Made by a program: the position numbers and the translations under genes. Of a stretch of DNA of 64,000 bases, positions 42,681-51,944 are shown piece by piece (the first letter of the stretch is position 1; each line of letters starts with the position of its first letter). The DNA lies in assembly GCF_900162615.1 (NCBI RefSeq), contig NZ_FUFN01000008.1:124001-188000 (forward strand), given 5' to 3'. Source of the DNA: Virgibacillus proomii. GTDB taxonomy: Bacteria > Bacillota > Bacilli > Bacillales > Amphibacillaceae. Below the pieces are notes generated by a model. The model made no database searches and was not told the origin of the DNA. It saw only the letters and a list, made by a program, of their open reading frames with translations.

Positions 42681-43622
42681 TTATCTTCCCCATCGTATTG
42701 CTAAGGCCCCCCATGTTAAACCGCCGCCAAAGCCTACTAACACAATCAAATCATTGTCTTTTATTTTACCATCTCTGACAGATTCCGACAAAGCAATAGG
42801 TATAGATGCCGCTGAATTATTTCCATATTTTTTAATGGTTTTTGCCATTTTATCATCGGAAATGCCAAGTCTTTGTCTAGCTGCTTCCATAATTCTTATA
42901 TTTGCTTGATGAGGTATTAAATAATCTACATCTTCTTCTTTATACCCTGCATCCTTAATAACATTCACTGAAGATTCCGGCATTTGTCTTACTGCAAATT
43001 TAAACACTTCACGACCATTCATAAAAATATGGCCTGTTTCTTTATCTTGATATAGTTCCTTCCCACCAGCTCCATTTGCGCCTAGTTCAAAGGAAAGGAT
43101 TCCTTTTCCTTCTGAAACTTGTCCCAATACCGCAGCTCCTGCTCCATCGCCAAATAATACACATGTACCGCGATCAGACCAATTCGTTATTTTTGATAGT
43201 TTTTCAACCCCAACAACGAGCACATGCTTATACGCTTTTGTTTCAATAAATTGTTTAGCTGTTACCATTCCATACATAAAACCTGCACAAGCAGCACCGA
43301 TATCCATTCCAGCTGCGTTAGTGGCGCCTAAACGATCCTGTATTATACATGCAACAGAGGGAAACGGTGTATCTGGTGTTACAGTTGCAACCAATATTAA
43401 ATCAATATCCTCTGGTTTCAGCTCCGCATCCTTAATTGCATTTTTTGCAGCTAATAAAGCCATATCGGATGTGTCCATGTCATCTTCTGCAATTCTTCTT
43501 TCTTCTATTCCAGTTCGTGAGCGAATCCATTGATCATTTGTATCTACTATCTTCTCCAGATCGTGATTGGTTACAACCTTCTCAGGAACATAGTGACCTA
43601 GGCCTAAAACACCAACGTCCAT
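42681..43622 (-). CDS. fabH: beta-ketoacyl-ACP synthase III
   Basis: Starts fatty acid chains by condensing acyl-CoA primers with malonyl-ACP; 313 aa. Catalytic residues are Cys112 (GAACAGFMYG), His238 (LIPHQANIRI) and Asn268 (YGNNSAAS). GGAGA precedes the ATG. In bacilli it selects branched-chain primers. First gene of fabH-fabF. Confidence 0.96.
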   Translation of the reverse strand: MDVGVLGLGHYVPEKVVTNHDLEKIVDTNDQWIRSRTGIEERRIAEDDMDTSDMALLAAKNAIKDAELKPEDIDLILVATVTPDTPFPSVACIIQDRLGATNAAGMDIGAACAGFMYGMVTAKQFIETKAYKHVLVVGVEKLSKITNWSDRGTCVLFGDGAGAAVLGQVSEGKGILSFELGANGAGGKELYQDKETGHIFMNGREVFKFAVRQMPESSVNVIKDAGYKEEDVDYLIPHQANIRIMEAARQRLGISDDKMAKTIKKYGNNSAASIPIALSESVRDGKIKDNDLIVLVGFGGGLTWGALAIRWGR

Positions 43623-43659
43623 TTTTCCATCTCCTTAAAAACTCAAATTATTATCTATT

Positions 43660-43678
43660 ATTATTACTTGGTACTAAT
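43660..43678 (-). promoter_or_regulatory. FapR-type operator at the fabHF promoter
   Basis: Minus strand ATTAGTACCAAGTAATAAT is close to the known FapR palindrome (TTAGTACC-TA-type). It lies directly downstream of a -10 TATACT (43684-43689), so bound FapR would block transcription until malonyl-CoA releases it. Confidence 0.75.
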
Positions 43679-43689
43679 TTTAAAGTATA

Positions 43690-44024
43690 ACATAGATTTT
43701 TGCAAGCTAAAGAAGACTAGACAACTCTGTTGAGAAATCCAGCCAATCTCTTTATATTCATCAATCGCAGCTTGTACTTCTGCTTAAAACTACACTAGAA
43801 CTTTTAAATTAAATGGAGTTAAAGAAACTGCTCCATCTTGAAAATCAAAAGTCTAGCATCATTAAACTTATAAAAGTAAACATCGGTTTACCCTATCTAT
43901 AAAACCAAATTTTAAAATAGTTGGACTTCATACGCATCAACATTTTTGTTGGTGATAACAACATTACTTAGGATGAAGATTAGTTGTTACAAATTAGGTA
44001 ATTATCTTTCAACGAATTATTAAA
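43690..44024. other. intergenic space upstream of fabH
   Basis: About 330 bp with no supportable gene. B. subtilis has med, comZ and yjzB near here; I found no comparable reading frame. A hairpin CATCAAC/GTTGGTG lies at 43937-43956. Confidence 0.45.
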
Positions 44025-44609
44025 TCAATCCTTGTTTCGAAATAAACAATAATGTCGGATTACTTGTTCAAGCTTATCTTTATTAGGTTTATTGTCCCGA
44101 ATTTGTAGTATCTTTTCAAGTTGATTTTTCTTAATAACTGTTAATTTCTTATAATCATCATCTGTCTCTAACCAATCCATTAAACTTTTTACAAAATCTT
44201 TAATATAAATAGCATGTTCAAGAAAATGAGTAGATGAAAACGGGATAAAATGTTGATTCATATACATACCTTTTTCTGTCATCGGCATCCATTCGCCAAA
44301 CAAAAGTGGTAACTCGATAAATAAATCAGTGGCTCGTATTTTTTCAGGTTGTTTGTAATCAAGTACAATGGAATAATCAGAGGATACAGCTGATGGAACT
44401 TCCATCTGACCGATTTGAATAATTAAATTATACCGATTATCCCTTTTATGTGAATAAAATATAAAATTACTATTTCGCCCAAAGAATAAAGAAAGCGACT
44501 CATCTTCCTTATCATTCAAAAGACCTTCTACTTCCATTCCGTTTTCAAGCAAATAATTAACGACATGAAATCCAATCCAGTGATTACAATTAACAACTAA
44601 AATCGTCAT
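44025..44609 (-). CDS. hypothetical Rossmann-like protein (194 aa)
   Basis: Starts MTILVVNCNHWIGFHVVNYLLENG, which has the beta-alpha-beta shape of an NAD(P)-binding fold, though the glycine-rich loop is replaced (NCNHWIG instead of GxxGxxG). Later ATDLFIELPLLFGEWMP resembles the core of sugar-nucleotide epimerases. The remaining catalytic YxxxK is not visible, so it is probably not an active dehydrogenase. It is divergent from the yjzD-like gene, in the chromosomal position of B. subtilis yjaV. Confidence 0.65.
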   Translation of the reverse strand: MTILVVNCNHWIGFHVVNYLLENGMEVEGLLNDKEDESLSLFFGRNSNFIFYSHKRDNRYNLIIQIGQMEVPSAVSSDYSIVLDYKQPEKIRATDLFIELPLLFGEWMPMTEKGMYMNQHFIPFSSTHFLEHAIYIKDFVKSLMDWLETDDDYKKLTVIKKNQLEKILQIRDNKPNKDKLEQVIRHYCLFRNKD

Positions 44610-44797
44610 GCAATTCCTCCCACTATCCCGTATTCTTTCCTTTTACAATTAGACAGGAAAATAAACTGCTACATCTGAAGTACTATTTTTTAATAAAATA
44701 CAAGTAATGCTTTTTTTTTATACTACGTTTTGGTAAACTATTAAGAGATATTTGGTGTATAATGGTTATAGACATAGTAAAAAAATGAGGTGTTTTC

Positions 44798-44980
44798 ATG
44801 CGATACATTGTTACGATCATATGGTCATGTTTAATTGGTGGTGTCGTATCCTATGTACTGTCGAGTATGGGTAGTGAACCGTTTAGTCTTGAAGGTACTG
44901 TTGCTTTAACTGCTGTGTTTTTTATCGCGATTGCTGTTTTAGGTGACGGTATTTTAAAAAATGATAACTCACACAGTTAA
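44798..44980 (+). CDS. yjzD: YjzD-like DUF2929 membrane protein
   Basis: 60 aa protein with two membrane segments (IVTIIWSCLIGGVVSYVLSSM and TVALTAVFFIAIAVLGDGIL) typical of DUF2929. GAGGTG precedes the ATG, and TATAAT lies about 40 bases upstream. Present at the same place in Bacillus. Function unknown. Confidence 0.8.
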   Translation: MRYIVTIIWSCLIGGVVSYVLSSMGSEPFSLEGTVALTAVFFIAIAVLGDGILKNDNSHS

Positions 44981-45125
44981 TCAAATGTAACCACTACTTA
45001 TTCTGATATGCATAGCTTTTATCTATTATATTTCTGTTTGCATGTCGAATCGTATTATTAGTTATGTGTAGTTAAACTAGCCTATTTTTATACAAAATTT
45101 CAAGCTTTACTATACATGTAGCTAG

Positions 45126-45162
45126 AACCCTTGCCTTTCTTCTTTTAGAGCAGGCAAGGGTT
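45126..45162. terminator. hairpin between yjzD-like and the Tyr/Gly-rich gene
   Basis: A perfect 11-bp stem AACCCTTGCCT/AGGCAAGGGTT (45126-45136 with 45152-45162). T runs are weak on both sides. Confidence 0.6.
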
Positions 45163-45179
45163 TCCATTTGAATTCAGTT

Positions 45180-45527
45180 TTAGTACCATGGTAAAACACT
45201 GATTGCAGTTAAGCCTGCTAAGGGCAGGACAAACCTATTAAATCGCTGTGGTGGATAACCATACCCATAACCTGATCCATAGTCAGGACCACCCCTATAT
45301 CCAGGATCACCATATCTGGCGTAGCCGTATTGTCTATGATGCGATCCTGCTTGGTGGCGAGACAGTTGTTCATGTAATTCGATTGGTGTCGCAAGATAAA
45401 CGGATTCATGATCTAAACCAGTAATAATACCGTCAATACTTGATCCATCTTCTAATTCAACTAACACGTACGCATGTATATGATCTCTACAAACATCATA
45501 TATATGTTGATGATGTTGATGACTCAT
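45180..45527 (-). CDS. small His/Tyr/Gly-rich protein with Sm-like N-terminal half
   Basis: 115 aa from the ATG at 45527 (GTGAGGAGG upstream). The N-terminal half (YVLVELEDGSSIDGIITGLDHESVYLATP) looks like a small beta-barrel, similar in style to the C terminus of CotO (YRGVITGSEGNDVFI). The middle is rich in His, Tyr and Gly, and the C terminus FVLPLAGLTAISVLPWY is hydrophobic. This pattern is common among Bacillaceae spore-surface proteins; the spore role is inferred. Confidence 0.65.
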   Translation of the reverse strand: MSHQHHQHIYDVCRDHIHAYVLVELEDGSSIDGIITGLDHESVYLATPIELHEQLSRHQAGSHHRQYGYARYGDPGYRGGPDYGSGYGYGYPPQRFNRFVLPLAGLTAISVLPWY

Positions 45528-45932
45528 TTTATCTACCTCCTCACCATTCAGCGTATTCATTCGCCTATAGGTTGGTGACATGGTAGTAAAATTAATCCAT
45601 AAGAAAACTGCACCAATGCTAAATAATTATTGCATTGGGCAGTAACATCATTCTATATGGACATAAACAATTAAAACATATCGTATTAACTATTTTAGTT
45701 GAAAATTATACTTTGCTAACGTATAAAAACGGAAACACATTATTTTACAAGCAGTATAGCCCTATTAGTAATACGTAAGCAATAAAACCAATTGTAAGAA
45801 AGACCGTTTTTTCATGCTCGGTTTTCTTGCTCTTTCTACCCTTTAGTCTCGGATCTTATCAGGAAAGTCATTTTAACCTAGTCTTGGATACAAATTTTAA
45901 AAAGTATTGATGTAAATAGCAGGAGGATTTTT

Positions 45933-46766
45933 ATGGAGAACTTAACAGAACTTGGTATTTTATTAAAATATTTGATATTAGGTTTATTTCAAGGGTTTAC
46001 AGAACCAATTCCTATCTCGTCAAGTGGCCACTTAGTCATGCTAAGACATATTTTTAATCTTCAAGATCAGTTAGCAGGACTATCTTTTGAAATTCTTGTC
46101 AACACAGGCTCTTTAATAGCAGTATTAATCGTTTTTCGCAAGGATCTTATTCGTTTAACACAAAACGGTTTACGTTACATATTACAAAAAGATAGAGATG
46201 CTGAAGCAACAGCTGATTTTCAATTTATTATATTTTTAATTATCGCCACGATTCCTACTGGAGTATTGGGTTTTTTACTTGAAGATTATATTAGTGAAAA
46301 ATTGAGTCAACCAGTTATTGTAGGTTACACATTATTAATTACTGGGGCAGCATTATGGGTTATTCGAAATATTCATGGAAAAAAGAATGATGGAGACTTA
46401 ACCGTAAAAGATGCGTTGATTGTTGGCGCAGCACAGGCTGTCTCTCTTATACCGGGAATTAGCCGCTCAGGCGCAACTATTGTTGCTGCTATGCTTGTCG
46501 GAATGAAGCGGGAAACTGCTTTTCGTTTTTCGTTTTTATTATACATCCCGGTTAGTCTTGGAGTTTCAATATTAGGTTTTAGTGATATTATTAGTGATGA
46601 TAAATTCAATACGTTAATGATTCCGTATGTGATTGCATTTCTTGCAGCAATTATCGCTTCTTATTTTGCCTTAAAATGGTTTGCGAATATCATGGCTAAA
46701 GGAAATTTAAAATATTTTAGCATTTATTGTTTTATTGTTGGTATCCTTGCGATTATTTTTTTATAA
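45933..46766 (+). CDS. uppP: undecaprenyl-diphosphatase
   Basis: Integral membrane phosphatase recycling undecaprenyl pyrophosphate for cell wall synthesis; 277 aa with about eight helices. Active-site segments are FQGFTEPIPISSSGHLVM (E/QxxxE-type plus PISSxGH) and PGISRSGATIVAAM. It is the BacA/UppP family, whose loss raises bacitracin sensitivity. GCAGGAGG precedes the ATG. Monocistronic. Confidence 0.93.
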   Translation: MENLTELGILLKYLILGLFQGFTEPIPISSSGHLVMLRHIFNLQDQLAGLSFEILVNTGSLIAVLIVFRKDLIRLTQNGLRYILQKDRDAEATADFQFIIFLIIATIPTGVLGFLLEDYISEKLSQPVIVGYTLLITGAALWVIRNIHGKKNDGDLTVKDALIVGAAQAVSLIPGISRSGATIVAAMLVGMKRETAFRFSFLLYIPVSLGVSILGFSDIISDDKFNTLMIPYVIAFLAAIIASYFALKWFANIMAKGNLKYFSIYCFIVGILAIIFL

Positions 46767-46812
46767 CATAAATGTTTTCATAATAATTTTACCAATGGAC
46801 TTTATTCAGGGA

Positions 46813-46839
46813 ACGCTTTTAAACAAGGTTTAAAAGCGT
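46813..46839 (+). terminator. hairpin after uppP
   Basis: ACGCTTTTAAAC-AAG-GTTTAAAAGCGT, a 12-bp perfect stem 46 bp after the stop. No T run follows. Confidence 0.6.
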
Positions 46840-46869
46840 AACGTCCTTAAAAAAGCTGTTATGAATTGC

Positions 46870-47055
46870 CAACGAAGTTTCCTTGTCTTTAAACTTCTTT
46901 TTCTGATCAGTGGCTTTACCTTGTCCTTGAAAAATCGCGACACCTATTTAAACAGTCTCTCTAATCCTGTCACAGGGTATAGGTATTGTATCTTCCACTT
47001 AAACCGCTTCGTATTCCTAAGCGATTAAAGTGGGAGTCTTATGGCACTATAGACG
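46870..47055 (+). repeat. decayed repeats (32-base family relative and element A right end)
   Basis: CCTTGTCCTTGAAAAATCGC (46921-46940) matches the 40.8-kb repeat; AAGTGGGAGTCTTATGGCAC (47026-47045) matches the right arm of element A, with CCACTT upstream to pair. No intact element. Confidence 0.5.
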
Positions 47056-47111
47056 TCAGATGAAAATTGTTACTAAAGGCTTATTACGCTTTTACATAAC
47101 GATTCCAGACT

Positions 47112-47154
47112 AAAAAAAGAAGCATCCACCATAAAAGTGAATGCTTCTTTTTTT
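47112..47154. terminator. terminator of yitW
   Basis: AAAAAAAGAAGCAT (47112-47125) pairs with ATGCTTCTTTTTTT (47141-47154), with CCAC/GTG inside the loop. Confidence 0.88.
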
Positions 47155-47464
47155 AATCTGGAATACCTAATGCAATTTTTGCATAACGTGACATTTTATC
47201 TTTGCCCCAAGGAGGATCCCATACAATATTTACTTCTGTCTCTTTTACTTCTGGTATATCGGCTAAGGCATGTTTGATATCCTGCTCAATATGACCAGCA
47301 AGAGGACAGCCCATTGCAGTAAGTGTCATTGTAACCTTACATAAGCCCTCATCGTTTAGTTCCACGTCATATATTAAACCTAAATTGACAATATCTATGC
47401 CTAATTCAGGATCAATAACATTTTCTAAAGCACCCCAAAGGTTTTCTTTAAGAGCTTCATCCAT
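47153..47464 (-). CDS. yitW: YitW, MIP18/SufT-like iron-sulfur assembly protein
   Basis: 103 aa DUF59 protein. Conserved DPELGIDIVNLGLIYDV and the cysteine motif TAMGCPLAG, plus WDPPWGKDKMS at the C terminus. Family members help maturation of Fe-S proteins. Just downstream of yitV on the same strand, the order known from B. subtilis. Confidence 0.9.
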   Translation of the reverse strand: MDEALKENLWGALENVIDPELGIDIVNLGLIYDVELNDEGLCKVTMTLTAMGCPLAGHIEQDIKHALADIPEVKETEVNIVWDPPWGKDKMSRYAKIALGIPD

Positions 47465-47767
47465 CCTTTATACCTCCTCTGCTCTGTTTTATTACTACTA
47501 TTTAAACATATTTCCAACAAAAATCAAAGAAAATTTGGATGTTCGACAAGCCTTTAGTACCAACGATTATGTAGTTAAACTGATGCATAAAAATGCAAGA
47601 AAATTTCTCCGTCAAATTAACTGCTGCCGCTAAAAATTTATCCTTTTTTACGTATAAAGAAACTGACACGCCTCGGAGTTGGCAACTACGCTTAATCGTA
47701 AAAAGGAAAGCTTTTAGAACATTGAAATATTCTTCTATCATTCATGTCTAAAACTCGACTCAAACAA
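47465..47767. other. space between yitV and yitW
   Basis: About 300 bp. Two short overlapping frames (47385-47633 + and 47502-47741 -) have no ribosome site or recognisable product. It should contain the yitW promoter. I see no repeat A, B or C. Confidence 0.4.
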
Positions 47768-48532
47768 TTATAATTGTTTAGTAAACCATTTTACAGTCTC
47801 TAGTGTAGCATAGCGTCCAACTTTATGCCCGCGATTAGCTTCCGATAAAAACTTAAAATTTAACGGATTCGAATAAAGTGATTCATTCTGTTTATAAAAT
47901 GTATACGTATGCTCAAATGGAATAACTTCATCGGCTTTCCCGTGCCAAAGTAAAAGTGGACGTTCTTTTAATTTTTCTGGTTGCTTAGAAAGGTCGTAAT
48001 GTGTTAAATGCTCATATAAACGATTTATTTCTTTTTCTGTTCTCGGTAACTTTCCATTTTTTTGTTGGAAATGATCGACCAATGCTTTGGCATAGTCAGT
48101 AAGCTTTGGAGTACCCATTAATACTGCAGCTGTCTTGATCCAATCATATTGGGTAAGTGCTGCTGAGGTAGTAATTCCGCCCATGCTCGTCCCAGCAACA
48201 CCAAACCGTTCATCTAAAAGCAGGTTCGATTCATCGACATAATCTTTGATATCTTCTAATTCCTTCACATTTTGCAGCACAATTTCCCAAAAAAAAGTTT
48301 GTCTTTTTGCTGGAGAAATTTTGCCTTCTCTAGCGCCATGGTATAAACTATCTGGTAAAATAACCCGATAACCACGCTTAGCAAGTAAAAAAGCAAGTGG
48401 AAGATTATGCTCTTTCGCACTAGTAAAACCATGAAAATAGGTGATAACTGGTAATGGTTTGCCTTTATTATCTTCATCTACAACGATTAAACTAGGAATG
48501 GTGTTAATATCTTTTTCGTAAATTCCGATCAT
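47768..48532 (-). CDS. yitV: YitV, alpha/beta hydrolase (prolyl-oligopeptidase-like)
   Basis: 254 aa hydrolase with nucleophile GTSMGG (VAGTSMGGITTS), an acidic residue in HGKADEVIPF and the catalytic His in NRGHKVG. The oxyanion segment is YFHGFTSAKEHN. Likely an esterase; the substrate is not known. Divergent from yitU and upstream of yitW. Confidence 0.88.
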   Translation of the reverse strand: MIGIYEKDINTIPSLIVVDEDNKGKPLPVITYFHGFTSAKEHNLPLAFLLAKRGYRVILPDSLYHGAREGKISPAKRQTFFWEIVLQNVKELEDIKDYVDESNLLLDERFGVAGTSMGGITTSAALTQYDWIKTAAVLMGTPKLTDYAKALVDHFQQKNGKLPRTEKEINRLYEHLTHYDLSKQPEKLKERPLLLWHGKADEVIPFEHTYTFYKQNESLYSNPLNFKFLSEANRGHKVGRYATLETVKWFTKQL

Positions 48533-48672
48533 CTAAATATCCCCTTAATGTACATATTCATCATGACTTTCATTTTACTATCGGAAAAAGTTGCAATCAA
48601 CTTTTACAAATAAAATTTTACTTTACATCTATATGTTTCAATTATACACTATGGAAGACGAGGTGAGTAATT

Positions 48673-49506
48673 ATGCAAACAAACAGACATTTAATTGCTT
48701 TAGACTTGGATGGAACGTTGTTAACAGATAAAAAAGAAATTAGTGCACAAACTAAACAAATCGTATTAAAGGCAATCGAGGAGGGTCATATCGTTGTCAT
48801 TGCAACTGGTAGACCGCATCGTGCCAGCATTGGTTATTATGAAAATCTTGGATTGACCACGCCTATGGTTAATTTTAACGGGGCATTAATTCATCATCCA
48901 AAAGATAGGAAATGGGATGCACTGCATAGCCCGATGCCAATTCGAACTGCACATAAAATAATTGGAGCTTGCTATGACCTTCATGTGCGCAATATATTAG
49001 CTGAAGTTATGGATGAAGTGTATCTAGATCAATATGATCAAGCTATTATCGATATCTTTCATATAACTAAAGATGATCCGCCATTTACGATTGGAAGTCT
49101 TCGTAATAAGCTCACGGAAGATCCTACATCCATTCTTATACATCCTGATGAAGAACATATATCAACACTAAGGAGACATCTAGATGATTACCATGCAGAC
49201 CTTATTGAACATCGCAAATGGGGAGCGCCGTGGAATATTATCGAAATTGTTCGTAAAGGAATGAATAAAGCAGTTGGCTTACAAAAAATAGCCCATTATT
49301 TCCATATACCACAAGAACGAATTATAGCTTTTGGAGATGAAGACAACGACTTGGAAATGATCGATTATGCTGGCGTTGGCGTAGCGATGGGCAATGCAAT
49401 TGATGAGTTAAAATCCATTAGTAACTATGTTACCAGATCCAATGAAGAAAATGGAATTGCGTTTTTTCTAAAGGAATATTTAAAATTAGAAGTCGAAGTG
49501 GGATAA
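48673..49506 (+). CDS. yitU: YitU, HAD-family (Cof-type) phosphatase
   Basis: 277 aa HAD hydrolase with motif I ALDLDGTLLTDKKEIS, motif II ATGRP, a C2B cap, and motif IV FGDEDNDLEM. In B. subtilis YitU acts as a flavin-pathway phosphatase (dephosphorylating the ribitylaminouracil phosphate intermediate). GACGAGGTGAG precedes the ATG. Divergent from yitV. Confidence 0.9.
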   Translation: MQTNRHLIALDLDGTLLTDKKEISAQTKQIVLKAIEEGHIVVIATGRPHRASIGYYENLGLTTPMVNFNGALIHHPKDRKWDALHSPMPIRTAHKIIGACYDLHVRNILAEVMDEVYLDQYDQAIIDIFHITKDDPPFTIGSLRNKLTEDPTSILIHPDEEHISTLRRHLDDYHADLIEHRKWGAPWNIIEIVRKGMNKAVGLQKIAHYFHIPQERIIAFGDEDNDLEMIDYAGVGVAMGNAIDELKSISNYVTRSNEENGIAFFLKEYLKLEVEVG

Positions 49507-49708
49507 TCACCAGCAATTTCCTACTATAAAAAACAGTAATATAAGCCAAACTAAAGGCGAGCGCATCAGAGCGCTCCCTTTTTACTTTCAGAGCATGCTA
49601 AAAAGTGATGATCATCACCATTCCAAATATGTTGGCATAACAGCTTGTCACGAATGCATCATGATGATTTCAGTAAGTACATCTTCTTATGTACAAGGAG
49701 GAAATATC

Positions 49709-49858
49709 GTGAATAAAGTGAGTAAATCAAAGCGTTTTGGCCAACAGAGCGCGGATTCTGTTAAAAAACATGATGACCGTTTTCCGTACCGAAGCACATT
49801 TTCTGATTCGATACGAAAAAAAACAGAAGCAGATAACCACACTGTAGGAGGTTTTTAG
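49709..49858 (+). CDS. small basic protein (49 aa), unknown
   Basis: GTG start seven bases after AAGGAGG; MNKVSKSKRFGQQSADSVKK onward. Basic and hydrophilic, no cysteines. The longer frame upstream has no ribosome site. It ends one base before the DUF3813 gene, so the two are cotranscribed. The style (small, basic, Gln/Ser-rich) recalls small spore proteins, but no SASP signature is visible. Confidence 0.6.
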   Translation: MNKVSKSKRFGQQSADSVKKHDDRFPYRSTFSDSIRKKTEADNHTVGGF

Positions 49859-49859
49859 G

Positions 49860-50066
49860 TTGGAAAACAACAATCAAAATTTATTTCAACAAGCTAAAAA
49901 CGCTGTTATGAACTTGATGAATCAACAAAATAATTCATCAAGTGCACAGGATAAACAGGCTGCACAAAATGCTATTCAAGCTGCCTATAATGAAGCGACT
50001 CCTGAAGAGAAGCAACAGTTACAGCAGCTGGAGAATCAGTTAAAACAGCAAAATCAATTACAGTAA
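49860..50066 (+). CDS. DUF3813 (YitR-like) small protein
   Basis: 68 aa, TTG start eight bases after AGGAGG. Gln/Asn-rich helices: NLFQQAKNAVMNLMNQQ and AIQAAYNEATPEEKQQLQQLE, typical of DUF3813, whose B. subtilis member YitR lies near yitU. Function unknown. Followed by a perfect 32-base palindrome terminator. Confidence 0.78.
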   Translation: MENNNQNLFQQAKNAVMNLMNQQNNSSSAQDKQAAQNAIQAAYNEATPEEKQQLQQLENQLKQQNQLQ

Positions 50067-50140
50067 CCTCTGCATTTTGATTGTATGGTAAATTCCTAAT
50101 CATTCTTAATGGATGTAACTGGTTTTACTGATGACGATCT

Positions 50141-50172
50141 AAATGGCTCACATCATATGATGTGAGCCATTT
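50141..50172 (+). terminator. terminator of the small-protein pair
   Basis: A 32-base perfect palindrome, AAATGGCTCACATCAT and its complement, ending in TTTTT. Confidence 0.88.
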
Positions 50173-50273
50173 TTAATGACTAAAGTTTACATTCATAATG
50201 ATAGCAAAATACTTTTTAATCTAGCTTATTTCTGCTAAGATGGACATAACTATGATTTAGGAGGGATGTCCGA

Positions 50274-50537
50274 GTGGGAGTCAGAGCCGAAGCCACCCCA
50301 AATCCAAATGCAATGAAATTTACTACAGACAAATTAATTTTTGAGGGAACAAACAGTATTTCCGTAATGCCCGGTGATACGAGTGAATACGATATTTTAA
50401 ATGAATTGATGCAAGTGGAAGGTGTAGATAACGTTTTTGGTTATCAAAACTTTATTACGGTTAATAAAAAATTTGATGTTGAATGGGATATATTAACGCC
50501 AAAAGTAATAAAAGTGTTTGAAAACCATGGATATTGA
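50274..50537 (+). CDS. Nfu N-terminal domain (scaffold) protein
   Basis: 87 aa protein consisting of the Nfu_N domain only: RAEATPNPNAMKFTTDKLIFEG and GVDNVFGYQNFITVNKK. The C-terminal CxxC Fe-S-binding NifU domain of full Nfu proteins is absent, as in several Bacillaceae proteins of this size. GTG start after AGGAGGGATG. It may help Fe-S cluster handling, alongside yitW nearby; inferred. Confidence 0.85.
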   Translation: MGVRAEATPNPNAMKFTTDKLIFEGTNSISVMPGDTSEYDILNELMQVEGVDNVFGYQNFITVNKKFDVEWDILTPKVIKVFENHGY

Positions 50538-50563
50538 AATTATTGTTAGTAAAAAGGAAAAGT

Positions 50564-50588
50564 GCCATGTATAAACATGGCCTTTTTT
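50564..50588 (+). terminator. terminator of the Nfu_N gene
   Basis: GCCATGT-ATAA-ACATGGC followed by CTTTTTT. Confidence 0.88.
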
Positions 50589-50639
50589 ACTTTCTAGAGA
50601 AATTATATCCATTTCTACATGTTGATAAACTTTTTTGCA

Positions 50640-50690
50640 GTAGCATTGTCTCAACGCTCAAGCTGTAGTAAACTTCACTCTTCTTCGATA
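50640..50690 (-). repeat. element C relic in inverted orientation
   Basis: GTCTCAACGCTCAAGCTGTAG and TAAACTTCACTCTTCTTC are the complement of the GAAGAAG...GAAGTTTGCTA...GAGCGCTTAAGC core of element C. The only inverted relative found in the window. Confidence 0.5.
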
Positions 50691-50735
50691 TTATTACCCA
50701 TTTTTTACATCGACGGGAAAATGATTTTGAGTAAT

Positions 50736-51087
50736 TCAACCATTATCATCATTTTTTCCATACATAGTAATGATAGAAGGCTCTTCAGCTGTAAAGGTTT
50801 CTTTTGGTGATTGGATTTTAATCGTAAATCCCTTCCAATCTGCTGCTTGATCATTTAAAACTGCTTGCATCTCTTCTGTTATTGGTTTACCTTCATGCTC
50901 AGAGCCTGTAAAACACATCTATATCTGTAGCCTTTGCTTCACTAATTAGAGCAAATTCACCATTTCTAACTTCCATATTTATGTTGCGAAAACTAACCGC
51001 TGAACTACGTTTGACTACTGATTTTTTTAGTTACTTTTTGCTCATTTTCATCCTGAACACTACAACTAATAATACTTAAGTACCTCA
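50736..51087 (-). pseudogene. broken lipoprotein gene
   Basis: Fragments in three frames make one small lipoprotein: MRYLSIISCSVQDENEQ (lipobox-like SIISC with an apparently shortened signal peptide) ending at a TAG, then RSSAVSFRNINMEVRNGEF onward in a second frame up to DIDVFY, then SEHEGKPITEEMQAVLNDQ onward in a third frame to the stop at 50736. Two frameshifts and a poor ribosome site show it is dead. It lies 14 bp downstream of yitT. Family unknown. Confidence 0.65.
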
Positions 51088-51101
51088 TTTCTTTTGAGAT
51101 G

Positions 51102-51944
51102 TTAGTCCCTACGGAAAAATCCGAAAACGCCGGCTGTTTGTACAATATTCGTAAATGCATTCGGATCAACTTCTTTAATAATCTTTTCTAAATCATATAG
51201 CTCATAGCGGGTTATTACCAAGTACATCATATGTTTATCTGTTTTCGTATAAGCTCCTTGGGCAGGTAAAATCGTAATTCCACGAACCATTTTCTTATGA
51301 ATGGCAGCTTGCAACTCATCTGCTTTATGGGTAATAATCATAGCCGTAACTTTTTCATGACGTGTATGAAGCGTATCAATCACACGAGTCGTTACATATA
51401 ACGTTAGTAATGTATATAGTGCATTTTCCGGCTCGTAAAGCAATCCTGCTAACGTAATAATAACAGCATTAAGCATTAAAAAATACGTTCCAATCGGCTT
51501 ATCATTTATCTTAGAAAGTACCATGGCAATAATATCCATTCCTCCAGTAGAAGCACCCACCTTTAAGGTTAATCCAATGCCTACCCCACCGATAACACCG
51601 CCAAATACAGCATTTAAAATAATATCTTGAGATATTTCAGTAATTGGAATTATTTCTAAAAATATCGTTGTAAATAAAACAGAAATAACACTATATATTG
51701 TAAAACCTTTTCCTACTTTAAACCAGCCTAGAATTACTACAGGAATATTGAATATTGCTAGCAAAATCCCTGTACTTACACCTATACCAATAAAATCATT
51801 AAATACACTTGATACTAACTGTGCAGCACCGGTAAACCCGCTGGCATAAACATTTGCACCTATCAGGAAAAAGTTTAGGGATATTGCATTAAGGATCGCA
51901 CCAAAGATGACAATCGCAATTCGTTTTGTTTCAAAAATGAACAT
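51102..51944 (-). CDS. yitT: YitT family membrane protein
   Basis: 280 aa: about five N-terminal membrane helices (NAISLNFFLIGANVYASGFTG, GGVIGGVGIGLTLKVGASTGG) followed by a cytoplasmic DUF2179 domain (MVRGITILPAQGAYTKTDKHM). Function unknown; several paralogues are usual in Bacillus. Divergent from yitS. The lipoprotein pseudogene follows it. Confidence 0.9.
   Translation of the reverse strand: MFIFETKRIAIVIFGAILNAISLNFFLIGANVYASGFTGAAQLVSSVFNDFIGIGVSTGILLAIFNIPVVILGWFKVGKGFTIYSVISVLFTTIFLEIIPITEISQDIILNAVFGGVIGGVGIGLTLKVGASTGGMDIIAMVLSKINDKPIGTYFLMLNAVIITLAGLLYEPENALYTLLTLYVTTRVIDTLHTRHEKVTAMIITHKADELQAAIHKKMVRGITILPAQGAYTKTDKHMMYLVITRYELYDLEKIIKEVDPNAFTNIVQTAGVFGFFRRD

Noticed and set aside
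47502..47741. 79-codon minus frame between yitV and yitW
   Set aside because: No ribosome site; overlaps another equally weak frame on the other strand.
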